Source: Asparagopsis taxiformis | Taxonomy: Eukaryota; Rhodophyta; Florideophyceae; Bonnemaisoniales; Bonnemaisoniaceae | DNA: 64,000 bases | Assembly: GCA_030407315.1 (NCBI GenBank) | Contig: JALQPE010000012.1 | Coordinates: 124,001 to 188,000, forward strand | Direction: 5' to 3' | In this document: positions 49,597-60,134 of the stretch, one piece after another | Position numbering within the stretch: position 1 is the first letter of the stretch | Layout of the letters: each line of letters opens with the position of its first letter | Program-made: the position numbers and the translations under genes | The notes under the pieces: generated by a model | Told to the model about the DNA's origin: nothing | Database searches by the model: none | Seen by the model: the letters and a program-made list of their open reading frames with translations, nothing else

Positions 49597-50263
49597 GATG
49601 GTGGTGGTTGGCTGGTTGCGGCGAGTTGGAGCAGAGGAAGCGAGTTAATGGGAGCAGGTGGGAGTTGTTGATAGCGCGAGCGTTGTTGAACGGGGAACGT
49701 TGTTTGTTGGTCACGGACGATGTCACGGGATGATTGTGTTTAATTTTGGGACAGAGAATGGGTCGGGCGTGACGAATACGTGCTGCACATAACGAATTGT
49801 CTGACGTGATGAGCATTGGATGGGCAGCCAATGGGATGTGAGATTGGATGCGACGTTGAGAGCTGTTTGTACGACCCCCTGCGGGGGTAGTAAGCAATGT
49901 GAACGGGCCGTTGATTTGAACGTTTGAACTGTGAATACAGTAGCACGATGTCGCTAATTTCATTTCATTTTTGTGTAACGTACCAATGGCCAGTGCTCAA
50001 CACACGAGACCGCCAAAATGGTACATCCACAGTAAGCGCCTCTATTCTACTCTATGCCACGCTATGCCCTCGTTTCTATATTACACGCACATGTGTCCCA
50101 CACCTAGTACACCTGTACACCGTAGCGCAACACAGCACACCACTGCCAGACGCTACTGCGTCCCAACCAAATCAAACCGCCCCACCGCGCCCCGCCCCAA
50201 CCTGCACCATCAAAGCACACCTTCCCCTGCAAGTTCAATCCCTCTGCGCGCCCCGCGCCCGTC
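49597..50263. promoter_or_regulatory. Divergent promoter region with degenerate pentamers
   Basis: 667 bp between the ARM and UCH start codons. It includes an imperfect period-5 run at 50042-50071 (ctatt, ctact, ctatg, ccacg, ctatg, ccctc). Confidence 0.45.
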
Positions 50264-50956
50264 ATGCAGCCAAAACAATGGATTCCGCTCGAATCCAATC
50301 CTCAAATCCTCACAAACTTTGCCCATGCGTTGGGACTCTCCCCACTGCTCGCCTTCTCCGACGTATGGAGCACCGACCTACTGGACATGGTGCCGGCGCC
50401 TCAATACGCCGTCATGCTCCTCTATCCGCTCACAACTAAAATCCTCGACGCGTCGGCCGCGCTCGCGCCGCCACGTGTGCCCCCGACCAGAACGCAGCCC
50501 TACTTTTGCAAACAGACTATCGGCAATGCGTGCGGTACCATAGCACTACTGCACGCCGCGCTCAACGCGCATCTGGGCGTCGCGCCGCTACGCCCCGATT
50601 CCTTCCTGCACACCTTTCTGCACAAAACGGTCGCTTTGACCCCGCGCCAGCGCGCAGACGCGCTGCACGACGACGCCACTCTCGATGCCGTGCACCATCG
50701 CTTCGCACAGGAGGGTCAGACTAGCGCGCCAGACCCCACTCAGAAGGTCGAGCTCCATTTCATCTGCTTTGTGCAGCATGAAGGCGTTCTGTATGAATTG
50801 GATGGACGTAAAGAGGCGCCGGTGGCACATGCCGTCTCGTCACCACATTCCGTTCTGCGTGATGCTTGTGATGTTATTCGTAACCGATTCATGGCTCTCG
50901 ATCCAGACGAACAGCGATTTACTATTCTCGCACTTACGCATGCGCAGCAGCAATGA
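50264..50956 (+). CDS. Ubiquitin C-terminal hydrolase, UCH-L1/L3 type
   Basis: 230 residues, the size of UCH-L3. The catalytic residues are in place: oxyanion Gln and Cys in FCKQTIGNACGTIALLHA, His in VELHFICFVQHEG, and Asp in LYELDGRKEAPV. The opening WIPLESNPQILTNFAHALGL is also typical of the family. The active-site crossover loop (about 135-165) is present. No C-terminal UCH37-type extension exists, so proteasome or INO80 association is not expected. It should cleave small adducts from ubiquitin C-termini in the cytosol and maintain free ubiquitin. The carbamoyltransferase gene follows on the same strand after about 100-190 bp. Confidence 0.95.
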   Translation: MQPKQWIPLESNPQILTNFAHALGLSPLLAFSDVWSTDLLDMVPAPQYAVMLLYPLTTKILDASAALAPPRVPPTRTQPYFCKQTIGNACGTIALLHAALNAHLGVAPLRPDSFLHTFLHKTVALTPRQRADALHDDATLDAVHHRFAQEGQTSAPDPTQKVELHFICFVQHEGVLYELDGRKEAPVAHAVSSPHSVLRDACDVIRNRFMALDPDEQRFTILALTHAQQQ

Positions 50957-51144
50957 GCCAACATTAAACGTAGCGTATATTATCTCGACACAACAAACGT
51001 ACACTTTGCTTACAAACATATTGAAGAGGATAACGGCACAATCGAGATCGACTCATTGGCATGGTACGTGGCGTGCCATTCCAATCATGTCCACATGCTG
51101 CAGTTTGTCTGCAAATTACGCAAAACCGAAAATACCACAAAACG

Positions 51145-53642
51145 ATGCCTCCACAGCGCACCGTCAATCGTGCACCTGCCGCCAACATCTCGCCCATCAA
51201 AATGACCGCCACCTTCTGTACGCCCCCATTCCACCGCTTCCGTCCGATCCGTCCACCCGTCCTCCGCCACTCCCTCCGTGCAACCGTCCCATCTCCCGCC
51301 ACCGCCCCGCTCGTCATCGGCCTCAATCAATACTCCCACGACGCTTCCATTGCCCTTCTCGACGCCCACGGTCGCGTGCGCTTCGCCGTAGCCAAGGAGC
51401 GTCTCACCAGACGCAAGCACGATGCCGGCCAGCTGTCCCACCTCGTTCAACACGCCTTGTCGGCCCTTGCTGAGGAGGACGATCAGACCCTTCATCACAT
51501 TTTACAGCGCGTTCAATTCGTCATAGCCAACAATCATCATTTCCCGATCGCCCCTTTCGAATCCCGTCTGCCCCTGCAAGTTGCCCTCAATTATATTCCA
51601 TCGACATATCTGTCGCCTTGGAATCTCATCGGCTCCGATGCACCCTTTGTCAAACATCCCCTCGCCCCCCATGCCCCCAAAGTAGAGCTTAGTCATCATC
51701 TCGCACACGCCTTCTCAGCCGTGTATGCAGCCCCTTTTGATACCGGGCTAGTGCTCGTCATGGACGGCATGGGCGACGCTATGGATGAGTGGCTCAAGCA
51801 CTCGTCGAGCTCTCATAACTGTCAGTATTTTCATGAGCATAACACCCCCGACGTATGTACGGATGCTTCATATTTTCGTCAATTTCCCGCAGATGTGCAT
51901 TCCCGCCCGGGTGTCTCCTTCAGGGAAGCTGAGACCGCCTATGTATTTCGTAGAGATTCTAGATTTCCCCATACTGTCAAATTCACTCGCGTGTTTAAGA
52001 GGTGGACTGCGGAGAATGCGCCTCCGGAACTCGCCAATCATTCTTTCGAAGAGATGGAATCTGTTGGTGCCATGTATAGTCGCATCTCAGCGATTATCTT
52101 CAAGGACTGGAATGCATGTGGAAAGGTGAGCTTATTTGCTGTCGCTTCGAATCTCATACAATCGTGTTGGTTGAGTTCTGACAATTTTTTGTGCGTCATA
52201 TTGTTCAGGTGATGGGCTTGGCTCCTTGGGCAGATCAACGCCATAAAAGTGATGCGTCATCGTCGGATAAATACTTTTTTGAAGGTAACTTGATAGATGG
52301 AACGTTATCTGTTGAACGCGGTCAGATGAAAGGACTTGAACATGTCGATCGTTTGATCAGCGATCCGGATTGTCCAAAAGAAATCCGAGCTCATTTCGAA
52401 GACCTCGCATGGCATATGCAAAGTGACTTGGAAACCATAGTAAGCTCCTTTGTGTCTCAACTGCTGGCGCTGACAGGGGAAACAAATGTCGTGTTTGCCG
52501 GCGGTGTTGCACTGAACAGTACTGTGAACGGTGTGTTGAAATCGAACAAACAAATCGAAAACTTTTATGTGCCACCGTACCCGGGTGATGAAGGTATTGC
52601 AATTGGTTGTGCAGCTTTCGGACTGTCTCATTTGCTGAAACAGGCTGAGATGCAAAATGCTGCTCGTGCCACAATAGATTACATGCCTTACTTTGGGAAA
52701 AACTATTCCACCGACGACATAATGAAGGCGTTGGAACAGTTTGAACCTTGGATTGAGTGGAAGCATACAAATGAAATTGAGGAAACAGCACAAATGCTGT
52801 CCGAGTCTAAGGTCGTGGCTTGGTTCAGAGGTCGAAGTGAGTTTGGCGCAAGAGCTCTTGGGAACCGTTCCATCTTGGCGGATCCGAGGAGTAAATCCAT
52901 GCTCGATCACGTGAATAGTATTGTGAAGAAACGAGAGTCATTTCGACCTTTTGCACCGTCGGTTTTAGCAGAGGCTGTACCTGAATGGTTTAGTGATTGC
53001 AAATCCGACGCATCTCCGTTCATGTCACTGACGACAAAGTCGAACAAAGCGTCTTCGATTGAGGCTGTGGTTCACGTAGACGGAACATCACGACTGCAAA
53101 CGCTTTCACAAGCTCATAACGAAGACTACTATGAGATGATTAGTCATTTTGAAAAACTAACAGGCGTCCCTATGGTGTTGAATACGTCGTTCAATGTGGC
53201 GGGCGAACCTATTGTTGAATCTCCGAGTGATGCCATATCGACCTTTTTGAATGCCGACGGCATCGACGCATTGGTCTTTCCCGGCATTGTAGTCGAGAAA
53301 ATGGGCTACTCAACTTTGGTGAAGACAAACACAGTGTCAACAGCTTGTGTCAGCTTTCATTCACATCAATTACAGGATGATTGCGGCATGAGTCTGAAAA
53401 CATCTGTGACGTACTTGCCACGATTTTATGCTGACGATGATACAGCTGTAGAAAGAACGGTCAATTTAACGGATTCGCTGGAGCTTGAAATTCTAGAAGT
53501 TGTTCACGGTAGGGAAACGTGCGCGGTGTCAGAGATTTTGGAATTGTGCAGCAGTGACTGCGACGTGGAAGCACCAACGGAAGAAGATGTACTGGACAGA
53601 ATCTCAAATCTGTATCGACATCAACTCATCTTGGTTGATTAG
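51145..53642 (+). CDS. NodU/TobZ-family O-carbamoyltransferase, organelle-targeted
   Basis: Two exons, 51145-52125 and 52209-53642, with an 83-nt phase-0 intron (gtgagc...cag), give 804 residues. In-frame ATGs also occur at 51061 and 51202; the last directly opens a transit-like segment (MTATFCTPPFHRFRPIRPPV). The body matches bacterial carbamoyltransferases: VIGLNQYSHDASIALLD, HHLAHAFSAVYAAPFDTG (metal-binding His pair), VLVMDGMGD, GKVMGLAPW across the splice, VVFAGGVALNSTVNG, GARALGNRSILADPR, FRPFAPSVL and VLNTSFNVAGEPIV. In bacteria the family carbamoylates Nod factors and antibiotics from carbamoyl phosphate and ATP through a carbamoyladenylate. About 100 extra C-terminal residues have no clear counterpart. 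Substrate in this organism unknown; a polysaccharide or secondary metabolite is possible. Confidence 0.9.
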
Positions 53643-56069
53643 AGATGAGACGGTGTTGTGTTGACGAATTGACGCAAGAATAGGCCTAGCTAATGTTTGC
53701 CAGAGTGGTAGAGTCTCGAATGTGCCGTTTTCATCCAGCTCATCGATCTGGGCAATCCATTGACGCAGTTTTGCTCGTCGGTCCGAAGGGGCCCTGTAGT
53801 GGCGGCTGAAAACAGCGGAGAAGGAGGACGTAGGCGGCGAGGATGGCTTGCGGAAGGAGTTTTGGAAGCGGTCACTGTCGTGACTGGACACTGGAAAGTG
53901 CCAGAACTGCGGCTTGTAGTCACCGGACTGTGCTTGGCACCACGCTTTGAGCGCGAGCAGGTAGCACGACTTGCGATGATGGATGACCGATGCCGACTGC
54001 GAATGCCAGAATAGCATCTCCAGTGCATTGGGATCTATAAATAGTTGGCCAGTGGACGTGAGAACAACTTGTTTACCAACGTGACTGTACCCCAACTTTG
54101 GCAGTCTTGATATGATGTCTCCGCCCGCGACAAATCGCCAATTCATTTCGATTTCCCCTTCGTACATTTCTTGAAACGACCGGTTGCCGACCCGTGGCGA
54201 TCCAAACGTGGACACCACCATATTTCTACCCGCCGTTCCAGTTGCCAGACATATGTCCAGACTGGCCAGTGTAGCCAATGCGCCCCCGAGACTGTGCCCG
54301 GTGAAATAGAACGGCCGTTTCTTCTCTTCTAGTAGCTCCGATGCTGCCCGTCTCAACTCCCCCTGCACCGTGCGATACGCCTCTGCAAAACCGGCGTGGA
54401 CCTTTGCTCGTCTGTACTTCGCTCTTGTCTTGACATTGTTGAATAGTGCATTGTCGATCTCGTCGTTTGTCTCGATGACGTGCGATAAGGAGCGATGCGT
54501 GACTTTGAGATCTGTGAACAGATTTTGGCTGCTTGCAGTTCCCTTGAAAGCAAAAATTATCCGATCCTCAGATTCAAGAACGAGCGCATTCGTGTCCGTT
54601 TTCTCACTGTGCAGATATTTTCGCACCGTCAGTCCAGACGCAGTGAAGTCCATTCTCACATTGCTCTCCTTGCGTGTTCCGTAATAGTAGCTATACCAAG
54701 ATAGATTGAACAACTCTATATTCGTTTGCATTATGAAGCAATTGGGTAGAATGACAGCCCCACTTCCGATTGAAGGTGGTTCTTTGTTTCTATAGAAAAT
54801 CGGTTCCAAAAACTCTTGACGTCTATCTTCAGCAGCGGCCTCTCTGCGCACCTTTCTCATGATCCAGTTGTTTTGAAGCGTGACCTTGGCCGGGAGATTT
54901 GTGTACGCTTCGATCGTTGTATAGGTCAAAACACACAGCGGAAGACCGATTGGAGCATACTGAATGTCAAAGTAAGAATTTCTTTCTGTGCCTTCTAGAA
55001 AGAATAGGAAGACCTGAATGTCCGAAGGAAGTCCAAAGAGAAGTACCAGATATGTGATGACAAATACAGTGAAGAATACGACCTGTTGGTGTAGAAAGAA
55101 CTTGAACCCAAGTATCTTGGAACGATGCTTGGTATAATCGGCAAGTCGCAGAATTTTAGATGTTTTCCAAATGTCAAAAGCAACCCATGTGGCAATTCCC
55201 AACTCCATCACCGTTAGAAGAGATACTATTATGACCGCGGTACGTGGCCATACTCCAGTTCTTGTGTATAGATTGATGAATCCAACAAATGATGCGAAAG
55301 GCAGGTCTGATACTGTGATAAAATAGTAGAAGATGACAAAAAGCTTGTATGCGTTATAGAATAGAACGATGCATATCTTTGGAGCATAGAATTGCCAATC
55401 TCGAAATGATACTTTTGAATCCAAATAGCGGTATCCATGTGCACCTGTCCATAGATACAATATAGATATTCCAGAAAAGGCAATCGTTCTTAAACCAGCG
55501 AAAATGTATAAAGCGTTGAAACCTTCACCAAGCTCGGGAACATCTTGAAGAAGGAAATCGCGCTTTAAACGAATCACATAGTTGAATGGAACTAAATAAA
55601 CGACCGAGGAAACCAGAAGCATAATTACCCATACCTGTTCGTTCAGTATGTTTTCCACTCCTTCCGTCAGTAAGATGAAGCAATAGACGAAAAGCAAAAG
55701 CGCCGAGTAGAGGGACATTGCAAATCCTATGATAGAATCCACCAAAGCGAATCCTTTTGGAAACTCGAACACCGTGATCTCAGGAATGGCCCCTACCCCT
55801 GGAAAGACAACGGCAAACGTTGTCCTAGCAAGGATAATTACTACTGCGGAAGCAGCAAAGCCTAAGAGGGCCATGATGTTGAAGTTTCTAGCCATAGAGT
55901 TTACTTGCCTAGAATTGACCACCTCCAATTTCTTAAACGATTCATAATTTGTAGATATTGGGACAGCCGTCTCCCCGTCAGTAGGAAACTCTGTAAATGC
56001 TTCAAAACCATCGTCTTCTCTCTCGAGCGACATTCTGACACCATCTTCCTCAATTTTGTCCTCTGTCAT
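53604..56069 (-). CDS. Multi-pass membrane class 3 lipase with Wntless-like 7TM module (paralogue)
   Basis: 821 residues, single exon, a paralogue of the protein at 53-3028. The layout repeats: acidic N-terminus, first span (about 62-90), a loop much shorter than in the paralogue, seven further spans with LNEQVWVIMLLVSSVVYLV matching the HEQIW-type span, then a class 3 lipase domain. The nucleophile is Ser593 in TGHSLGGALATLASLD; VAGGDIISRLPKLGYSHVG holds the probable acid and IHHRKSCYLL the probable His. The linker region EPIFYRNKE corresponds to EPITYRKRE in the paralogue. Its last 39 bp overlap, antisense, the 3' end of the carbamoyltransferase coding region. Confidence 0.88.
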   Translation of the reverse strand: MTEDKIEEDGVRMSLEREDDGFEAFTEFPTDGETAVPISTNYESFKKLEVVNSRQVNSMARNFNIMALLGFAASAVVIILARTTFAVVFPGVGAIPEITVFEFPKGFALVDSIIGFAMSLYSALLLFVYCFILLTEGVENILNEQVWVIMLLVSSVVYLVPFNYVIRLKRDFLLQDVPELGEGFNALYIFAGLRTIAFSGISILYLWTGAHGYRYLDSKVSFRDWQFYAPKICIVLFYNAYKLFVIFYYFITVSDLPFASFVGFINLYTRTGVWPRTAVIIVSLLTVMELGIATWVAFDIWKTSKILRLADYTKHRSKILGFKFFLHQQVVFFTVFVITYLVLLFGLPSDIQVFLFFLEGTERNSYFDIQYAPIGLPLCVLTYTTIEAYTNLPAKVTLQNNWIMRKVRREAAAEDRRQEFLEPIFYRNKEPPSIGSGAVILPNCFIMQTNIELFNLSWYSYYYGTRKESNVRMDFTASGLTVRKYLHSEKTDTNALVLESEDRIIFAFKGTASSQNLFTDLKVTHRSLSHVIETNDEIDNALFNNVKTRAKYRRAKVHAGFAEAYRTVQGELRRAASELLEEKKRPFYFTGHSLGGALATLASLDICLATGTAGRNMVVSTFGSPRVGNRSFQEMYEGEIEMNWRFVAGGDIISRLPKLGYSHVGKQVVLTSTGQLFIDPNALEMLFWHSQSASVIHHRKSCYLLALKAWCQAQSGDYKPQFWHFPVSSHDSDRFQNSFRKPSSPPTSSFSAVFSRHYRAPSDRRAKLRQWIAQIDELDENGTFETLPLWQTLARPILASIRQHNTVSSLINQDELMSIQI

Positions 56070-56446
56070 TTCTGATTTGGGAAAAATAAATCTGTGCGTG
56101 GTGCAGAAAGAAAATAGAGAACAATAGAAAGGTAACCACAGGAGCTATCTGATGACAGAGGATCTCACGTAGAGTGATAATGGCCTCGTCATCATGGTAT
56201 AGCAACAATTCAGTGAAAGTTCTTTGAACCCCCAAGTATTGCATTTCGCATTTTTCCCGCTCGCGTCGTGTGACTAGGATGTGCCGTTCTATACGTATGT
56301 AGACCAACAATTGAAATGCCTCAATTCAGCATAAACCAAGTTTCCGACCATTCGACGGTGAAATTCAGGGCTTCGTAAAGCGCTCTAAAATTTCTATCAC
56401 ATCTTTTCGACTGCACACCACAGCCAATATCATCTGCTTCCAGAAC
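56070..56446. other. Intergenic, nothing recognised
   Basis: 377 bp between two minus-strand genes: promoter of the lipase and 3' region of AACS. Confidence 0.5.
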
Positions 56447-58696
56447 TTACATTTTGCTGGCAGGGGGCAAAGCGGTGTTTCCCTTTTCTCCAACCAGGAT
56501 GCCTTTCTGCTGAAGCGCAGAGCGTATTGAATCGAACGATTCCGGATTCTGGACTGCCTCACGGTTCTCCTCCTTGTACCCATTCAAAATCTTCTTCACA
56601 GGGATTTCGCATTTCTTCCCGGAAAATGTGTAGGGAACATCTGGAACCTGAACAATAGCCGAAGGAACATGTCTTGGTGATAACCGTTTCCTAATGATAT
56701 CCCGAATATTTGATTCCATGTTATGATCCAGATGCCTGCCTCCTTCAATAACTACCAGCATGATCACCCGGGCATCGCTGCCAAACGATTGCTCTGCAAC
56801 AAGAGAATCCGCTATGAAATCCAATGTGTCCATAATTTCGTAGAGATCTGCCGTTCCAATTCGCACGCCACCTGGGTTGAGCGTTGAGTCTGAACGCCCT
56901 AGAATAACAAATCCACCCGATGCCTTCTTGATTGCAAAATCGCCATGGCCCCACACTTTATCTCCAAACTGGCTGAAATAAGAGTCGCGGTATCGAGCGT
57001 TTCTGTCATCATGGCCAAAATACAACGGCATGCACGGACATGCATTACGACAGACAAGTTCACCGTTTTGTTCCTCAACTTGTTTTCCTTCGTGGTTGAA
57101 AACACATACGTCCATTCCCAGCCCGGCGCATTGTAATTCAGGCGCTATTACTGGCTTCCACGGCGAACCAAGTGCGAAGCAGCCATTGATTTCGGTTCCA
57201 CCAGATAAACTAACATATTGGACATCGCTTCCAAAGAAATCTCTCGAAAAGGTAAAATGCTCAATGGAAGATGGTGAACCTGTAGCCATGACTACTTCTA
57301 GAGAGGGAATGGGTTTTTGTCGCTCAAATTGTGCTGTTAGAGAATCGTCAGCAGCAATGACGGCTTGCAAAGTCTGAAAGTATTTGGCACCACTACCGAA
57401 ATGTGTGACACCCTCTTGTCTAGCGATGTTTACCAGACGTAATGGGTCTTCCTTCGGAATTGCAGCGCCATCATATGAAATTATTGTGATACCCGAGGCT
57501 AGTGCCGCCAACAGCCAATTGAATAACATCCAACCTGTAGAAGTATTGAAGAACATAATAGAATATTCTGACAATTCCAAATGAAGGCGATGTTCTTTCA
57601 TCTGATTCAGCAAGATACCAGCTCCTTGAATGATGCATTTGGGACGTCCTGTGGTTCCAGACGAAAACACCGTGACTACAGGGTCAGCCATGGTGAGTTT
57701 CTCGTACTCAAAACTTCTGGAACCTTTGCCTCTTTGTTCAAACGCAGACAGAGCATAATGCTTGATATGTTGCGGCGGATTCAATGAACTGAAGTCCTCG
57801 TGCCCAGTATAATTTGGAGCGGCACAGATTAGGATTTGCAACGAGGGCAACTTGGTAACTAGTTGGGAAATGGTGGGGGTTATATTATACTGTTTTCCCT
57901 TATACTGATAGCTTGATGTATAGAAGAGCGCCTTTGGACGGATTTGTACGAATCGGGAGTGGATAGCATTTTCTCCATAATCTGGGGAGCAACAACACCA
58001 GACAGCGCCAACTGCAGCAACAGCAAGCATTGCGACGTATGCATCTGGAGTGTTGGGTAATATTGCCGCAACATTGTCCGCGCGCCGAATGCCAGCAGCT
58101 CTGAGCGATGTGGCGAGTGAGGTGACACGACGGTGAAGCTGTTCAAAAGTAAGTTGTGAACGATGTTGATCATCTGCAGAGGATTCTGGACGGAACACAA
58201 TTGCAGGTTTCTTAGGAGTCTTTAAATAATACTGAAGGGCGGTTTCGGTAAAGTTGAGACGGATGTTCTGCAACCAGACGACGTTAACGAGATCGGGAAG
58301 CGTTGATTGGCGCGGTCCTGGGTTAAGAACATCACGTAAGGGAATATGAGCGGGGTAGGTTATGAAGTTGGCAAAGCGGACAACGGCTGCCCAAAAAGCT
58401 GGGAGATTTTGAATTGACCATTTGTGTAGAGCGTCATAATCGCCCACGGAGATGTTTGCTTCGTAGAATTGGTTCAAAAGTCTAGTAAAGGAAGCGAGGG
58501 ATGACGAGGCTACATGAGACGGAGATGGTTGCCAGAACACGAGGCGATTGTTTGGTGTACATGCAGGCGGCATGATTGCGAACGACCAAAGTTGGGAAAT
58601 ATAGGAATGTTGCGTTGATGGTTGTGCTACTCGTTTGGATGTCGAGATGCTTGTTGCTGCAGTTGCTGAACACGTAAATTTAGTTGAGCACATCAA
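56447..58696 (-). CDS. AACS: Acetoacetyl-CoA synthetase
   Basis: 749 residues from the first ATG; the conserved body begins near Met42 (58573, MPPACTPNN). The ANL-superfamily order fits AACS: LHKWSIQNLPAFWAAVVRF, VWLQNIRLNFTETAL, AAILPNTPDAYVAMLAVAAVGAVW, SSCSPD-like CCCSPDYG, the P-loop VFSSGTTGRPKCIIQG, FFNTSTGWMLFNWLLAALASG, THFGSGAKYF, VSLSGGTEINGCF and LGRSDSTLNPGGVRIGTADLYEI, with the adenylation Lys in FSGKKCEIPVKKIL. The reaction activates acetoacetate to acetoacetyl-CoA for sterol and fatty acid synthesis. The C-terminus is SKM, a weak variant of the peroxisomal signal SKL. The 41 residues before Met42 are Ser/Thr-rich and lack acidic residues. Confidence 0.95.
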   Translation of the reverse strand: MMCSTKFTCSATAATSISTSKRVAQPSTQHSYISQLWSFAIMPPACTPNNRLVFWQPSPSHVASSSLASFTRLLNQFYEANISVGDYDALHKWSIQNLPAFWAAVVRFANFITYPAHIPLRDVLNPGPRQSTLPDLVNVVWLQNIRLNFTETALQYYLKTPKKPAIVFRPESSADDQHRSQLTFEQLHRRVTSLATSLRAAGIRRADNVAAILPNTPDAYVAMLAVAAVGAVWCCCSPDYGENAIHSRFVQIRPKALFYTSSYQYKGKQYNITPTISQLVTKLPSLQILICAAPNYTGHEDFSSLNPPQHIKHYALSAFEQRGKGSRSFEYEKLTMADPVVTVFSSGTTGRPKCIIQGAGILLNQMKEHRLHLELSEYSIMFFNTSTGWMLFNWLLAALASGITIISYDGAAIPKEDPLRLVNIARQEGVTHFGSGAKYFQTLQAVIAADDSLTAQFERQKPIPSLEVVMATGSPSSIEHFTFSRDFFGSDVQYVSLSGGTEINGCFALGSPWKPVIAPELQCAGLGMDVCVFNHEGKQVEEQNGELVCRNACPCMPLYFGHDDRNARYRDSYFSQFGDKVWGHGDFAIKKASGGFVILGRSDSTLNPGGVRIGTADLYEIMDTLDFIADSLVAEQSFGSDARVIMLVVIEGGRHLDHNMESNIRDIIRKRLSPRHVPSAIVQVPDVPYTFSGKKCEIPVKKILNGYKEENREAVQNPESFDSIRSALQQKGILVGEKGNTALPPASKM

Positions 58697-59500
58697 TTAT
58701 TGACAACTGGCCACGTATTTCCAGTTCACCGAGTCAATTCAAGGAAGCGTATACTCGCTTTAGATTTGATTTCGCCACAACAGAAACATGAGTCTGTCGT
58801 CTAGAACGTGTAACATGTTTGACTTGGCTCGCTCTGTCCCACATTACCATTTGGATTGCAGGACACGGGCGAGAGATACCTTTACTACTAGTGGAATAAT
58901 GGGCAGCGGCCCTTACTGAAGTCTATCCGCTGCTATGTGTGTCAGCAATACACTTGAAACGGTCAGGGCTCCTGACTGCCCATGTCCAGCGCTTCGTGAG
59001 CAAGCTGCTTATAGTAGAAACAGTGCAGCACCACGCCCATCAGTCTCTAAAATATAGTCTACGGGACTGTCACGCTTGTATATCGTCGCCACGCCAATTA
59101 AGAAATCAGAATAGCGCGTATGAGCACTGTCGAGCCAGAAAATTGGATTGGACTGGGCTCACCTTACTACAGATACATGCGCGCAGAGACTGCCGATGTG
59201 GAAGACGCTCCAAGCTCTTGGTACTTTCTGGCGCGAAACACACCGATGTCAGCGTAACAACGTGCTACTTGATTCGGAATACAAGCTCGATGGAAAAAAT
59301 ACCCGAGATGCCAGCAGGTACACGTGGCAATTGACGTATGAAAGAATTATTTGTGTATGAATCAAATTGGAACGAGGGAAAAGAATTGGCAGATCTCGTA
59401 TTTGTGCAATCTGTCTTTCTTGCAGAGTACGTACCCATACAAACTTTTGCGATGTGGAAGCGTTTGTTCGCCGATTGGAATTCCTTGGCAGCGCGAGACC
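58697..59500. other. Divergent intergenic region
   Basis: About 800 bp upstream of AACS and the DNL zinc-finger gene. The frame of the latter is open with ATGs from 59357. A pyrimidine tract ending in ttgcag at about 59426 could be an acceptor of an upstream intron. Confidence 0.45.
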
Positions 59501-60134
59501 ATGTTCACCACTCAATTATCTTTCATCACACAAGCACCGATTCCGTTGCGAAGAAAACAATTTCAACAGGAAAAATGTAGTACACGACGCCAAACATTTG
59601 TCGCGCCAACCTGCAAGAAAGATAAATCGTCCAAAAGTCTGCCAGCCGGTAAGGGCTTTGCTCGACCGAAAGGCGTTGATGCAAACAAAATGGGCTTTGT
59701 GGGCTCTGAAACAATCGGAATCTCATTCACGTGTAATGCAGACGGCTGCAATCAGCGTGTCGCCAAGAAAGTTAAGCGTCGAACCTATGAGAAGGGGACG
59801 TTGCTTATTCAGTGTCCAAAATGTGAGAAGCATCATGTCATTGCGGATAATATGGGCATGTATAAGCATCTCACAGGAGGGCTGAAGAACGTGGAAGAGA
59901 TGGCAAAGAACAAAGGCGACGATGTTACCAGAGTTGACAGTTCGGTTTTCGAACTGGAAAAACTGATTTGTAAGTTGTATTCGCAAACTGGAATTACTTT
60001 ACCTCGTATTTATAAGCTGCTCTAACTAATTTTTTGTCTGTTTCGTTGGATGTGATGCCCGAGTAGCTGCAGTTGAAGCGGAGGTTACAGAAGAGGAAGA
60101 CGGGGCACCAAAGACATCGGAAGAGGAGAATTAA
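59501..60134 (+). CDS. DNL-type zinc-finger protein (Hep1/Zim17/Tim15 family)
   Basis: Two exons, 59501-59969 and 60067-60134, with a 97-nt phase-1 intron (gtaagt...tag), give 178 residues. The start chosen opens a presequence-like stretch (MFTTQLSFITQAPIPLRRKQF); another in-frame ATG lies at 59357. The zinc domain reads ISFTCNADGCNQRVAKK, then LLIQCPKCEKHHVIADNMG, with the DNL signature as ADNMG. The first Cys pair is C-x4-C rather than the usual C-x2-C. Exon 2 encodes an acidic tail, AVEAEVTEEEDGAPKTSEEEN. Family members keep organellar Hsp70 soluble and support protein import in mitochondria or plastids; which organelle applies here is not clear. Confidence 0.9.

Noticed and set aside
58939..59334. 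131-residue ORF upstream of the DNL gene
   Set aside because: No recognisable domain and mixed composition; probably chance.
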